A stretch of DNA of 13,931 bases, from contig JAJYWT010000074.1 of the NCBI GenBank assembly GCA_021791345.1, positions 1 to 13,931 on the forward strand. Direction: 5' to 3'. The notes beneath the pieces are model-generated. The model was not told the origin of the DNA, did no database searches, and worked only from the letters and a program-made list of their open reading frames with translations. The DNA comes from a bacterium. Lineage in GTDB: Bacteria > Chloroflexota > Dormibacteria > UBA8260 > Bog-877. Positions 13,771 to 13,931 of this stretch are shown one piece after another. The position numbers and the translations under genes were made by a program. How positions within the stretch are numbered: position 1 is the first letter of the stretch; each line of letters begins with the position of its first letter.

Positions 13771-13931
13771 TGGATGGCCGCTCCCGGGTCCCTCTCTTCC
13801 GAACGGCATCTAGCGGGACTTTCCGGAGCTAATTCCGTAGGTGATGGCGAAGACTGGGTGCTAGGCGGCTGCAACGCCAGCTGAGAGGCCGACCAAACCA
13901 AGCAGGCGACGCTGGGTGGTGGAGCAAACGC

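Larger units (their letters stand above)
13597..13931. other. Non-coding tail downstream of the tRNA, with repeats
   Basis: No gene in these 335 bases has a family motif or convincing start. The stretch holds a tandem repeat, TTGCAGTCAA at 13649-13658 and 13661-13670. It also holds two interleaved perfect inverted repeats: TCGGACCG (13720-13727) with CGGTCCGA (13755-13762), and GGCCAAGA (13734-13741) with TCTTGGCC (13763-13770). A position next to a tRNA 3' end is a common integration site, but I see no integrase in the window and no second copy of the tRNA end. Confidence 0.5.

Noticed and set aside
13084..13809. Minus-strand open frame containing GDSNSRPAVYETAALPLSY
   Set aside because: This is the well-known false translation of the antisense strand of a tRNA gene; the rest runs opposite the channel gene and non-coding DNA.
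1..13931. CRISPR arrays, insertion sequences, defence or secondary-metabolite gene clusters
   Set aside because: No spaced repeats, transposase motifs or cluster signature genes are visible on either strand.

Overview
This window is about 68-70 % GC by eye, with frequent GTG starts and genes that overlap by 1-4 bases. It looks like ordinary chromosome from a high-GC bacterium. The gene set fits Actinomycetota or a related soil lineage such as Dormibacterota/Chloroflexota, but lineage is an inference without database comparison. I see no insertion sequences, phage structural genes or CRISPR arrays. I found no clear undescribed multi-gene system. The unexplained signals are mostly non-coding structures and unusual residues in known families.

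Bases 1-225 hold no gene I can support. They carry a series of small hairpins that end in a strong imperfect hairpin eight bases before tyrA. Bases 226-6511 are a tight aromatic amino acid operon: tyrA, aroA, aroE, aroC, a fused aroK-aroB, and aroQ. Each junction is a 1- or 4-base stop/start overlap, which implies translational coupling. Together the genes cover every shikimate pathway step from DAHP to chorismate, plus the prephenate-to-tyrosine branch. Only DAHP synthase, the first step, is missing. After a 49-base gap come a PrxQ/Bcp peroxiredoxin (6561-7022) and, after another 176 bases, a membrane-anchored HtrA-type protease with a PDZ domain (7199-8554).

The strand then changes. A small-molecule kinase of the APH(6)/hydroxyurea-resistance type (8597-9514) converges on the protease gene, and a perfect 12-bp hairpin lies at the meeting point. 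A 429-base non-coding stretch separates it from a large CPA2 cation/proton antiporter with a USP-like C-terminal half (9944-12130, minus strand). The antiporter is divergent from an MscS-type mechanosensitive channel (12388-13506, plus strand), and the two share a 257-base control region. The pair suggests a role in ion and osmotic balance.

A tRNA-Thr(CGU) gene follows the channel gene by 18 bases. The last 335 bases appear non-coding. They contain a tandem 10-base repeat and two interleaved perfect 8-bp inverted repeats, which could be remnants of an integration site or part of a small RNA.
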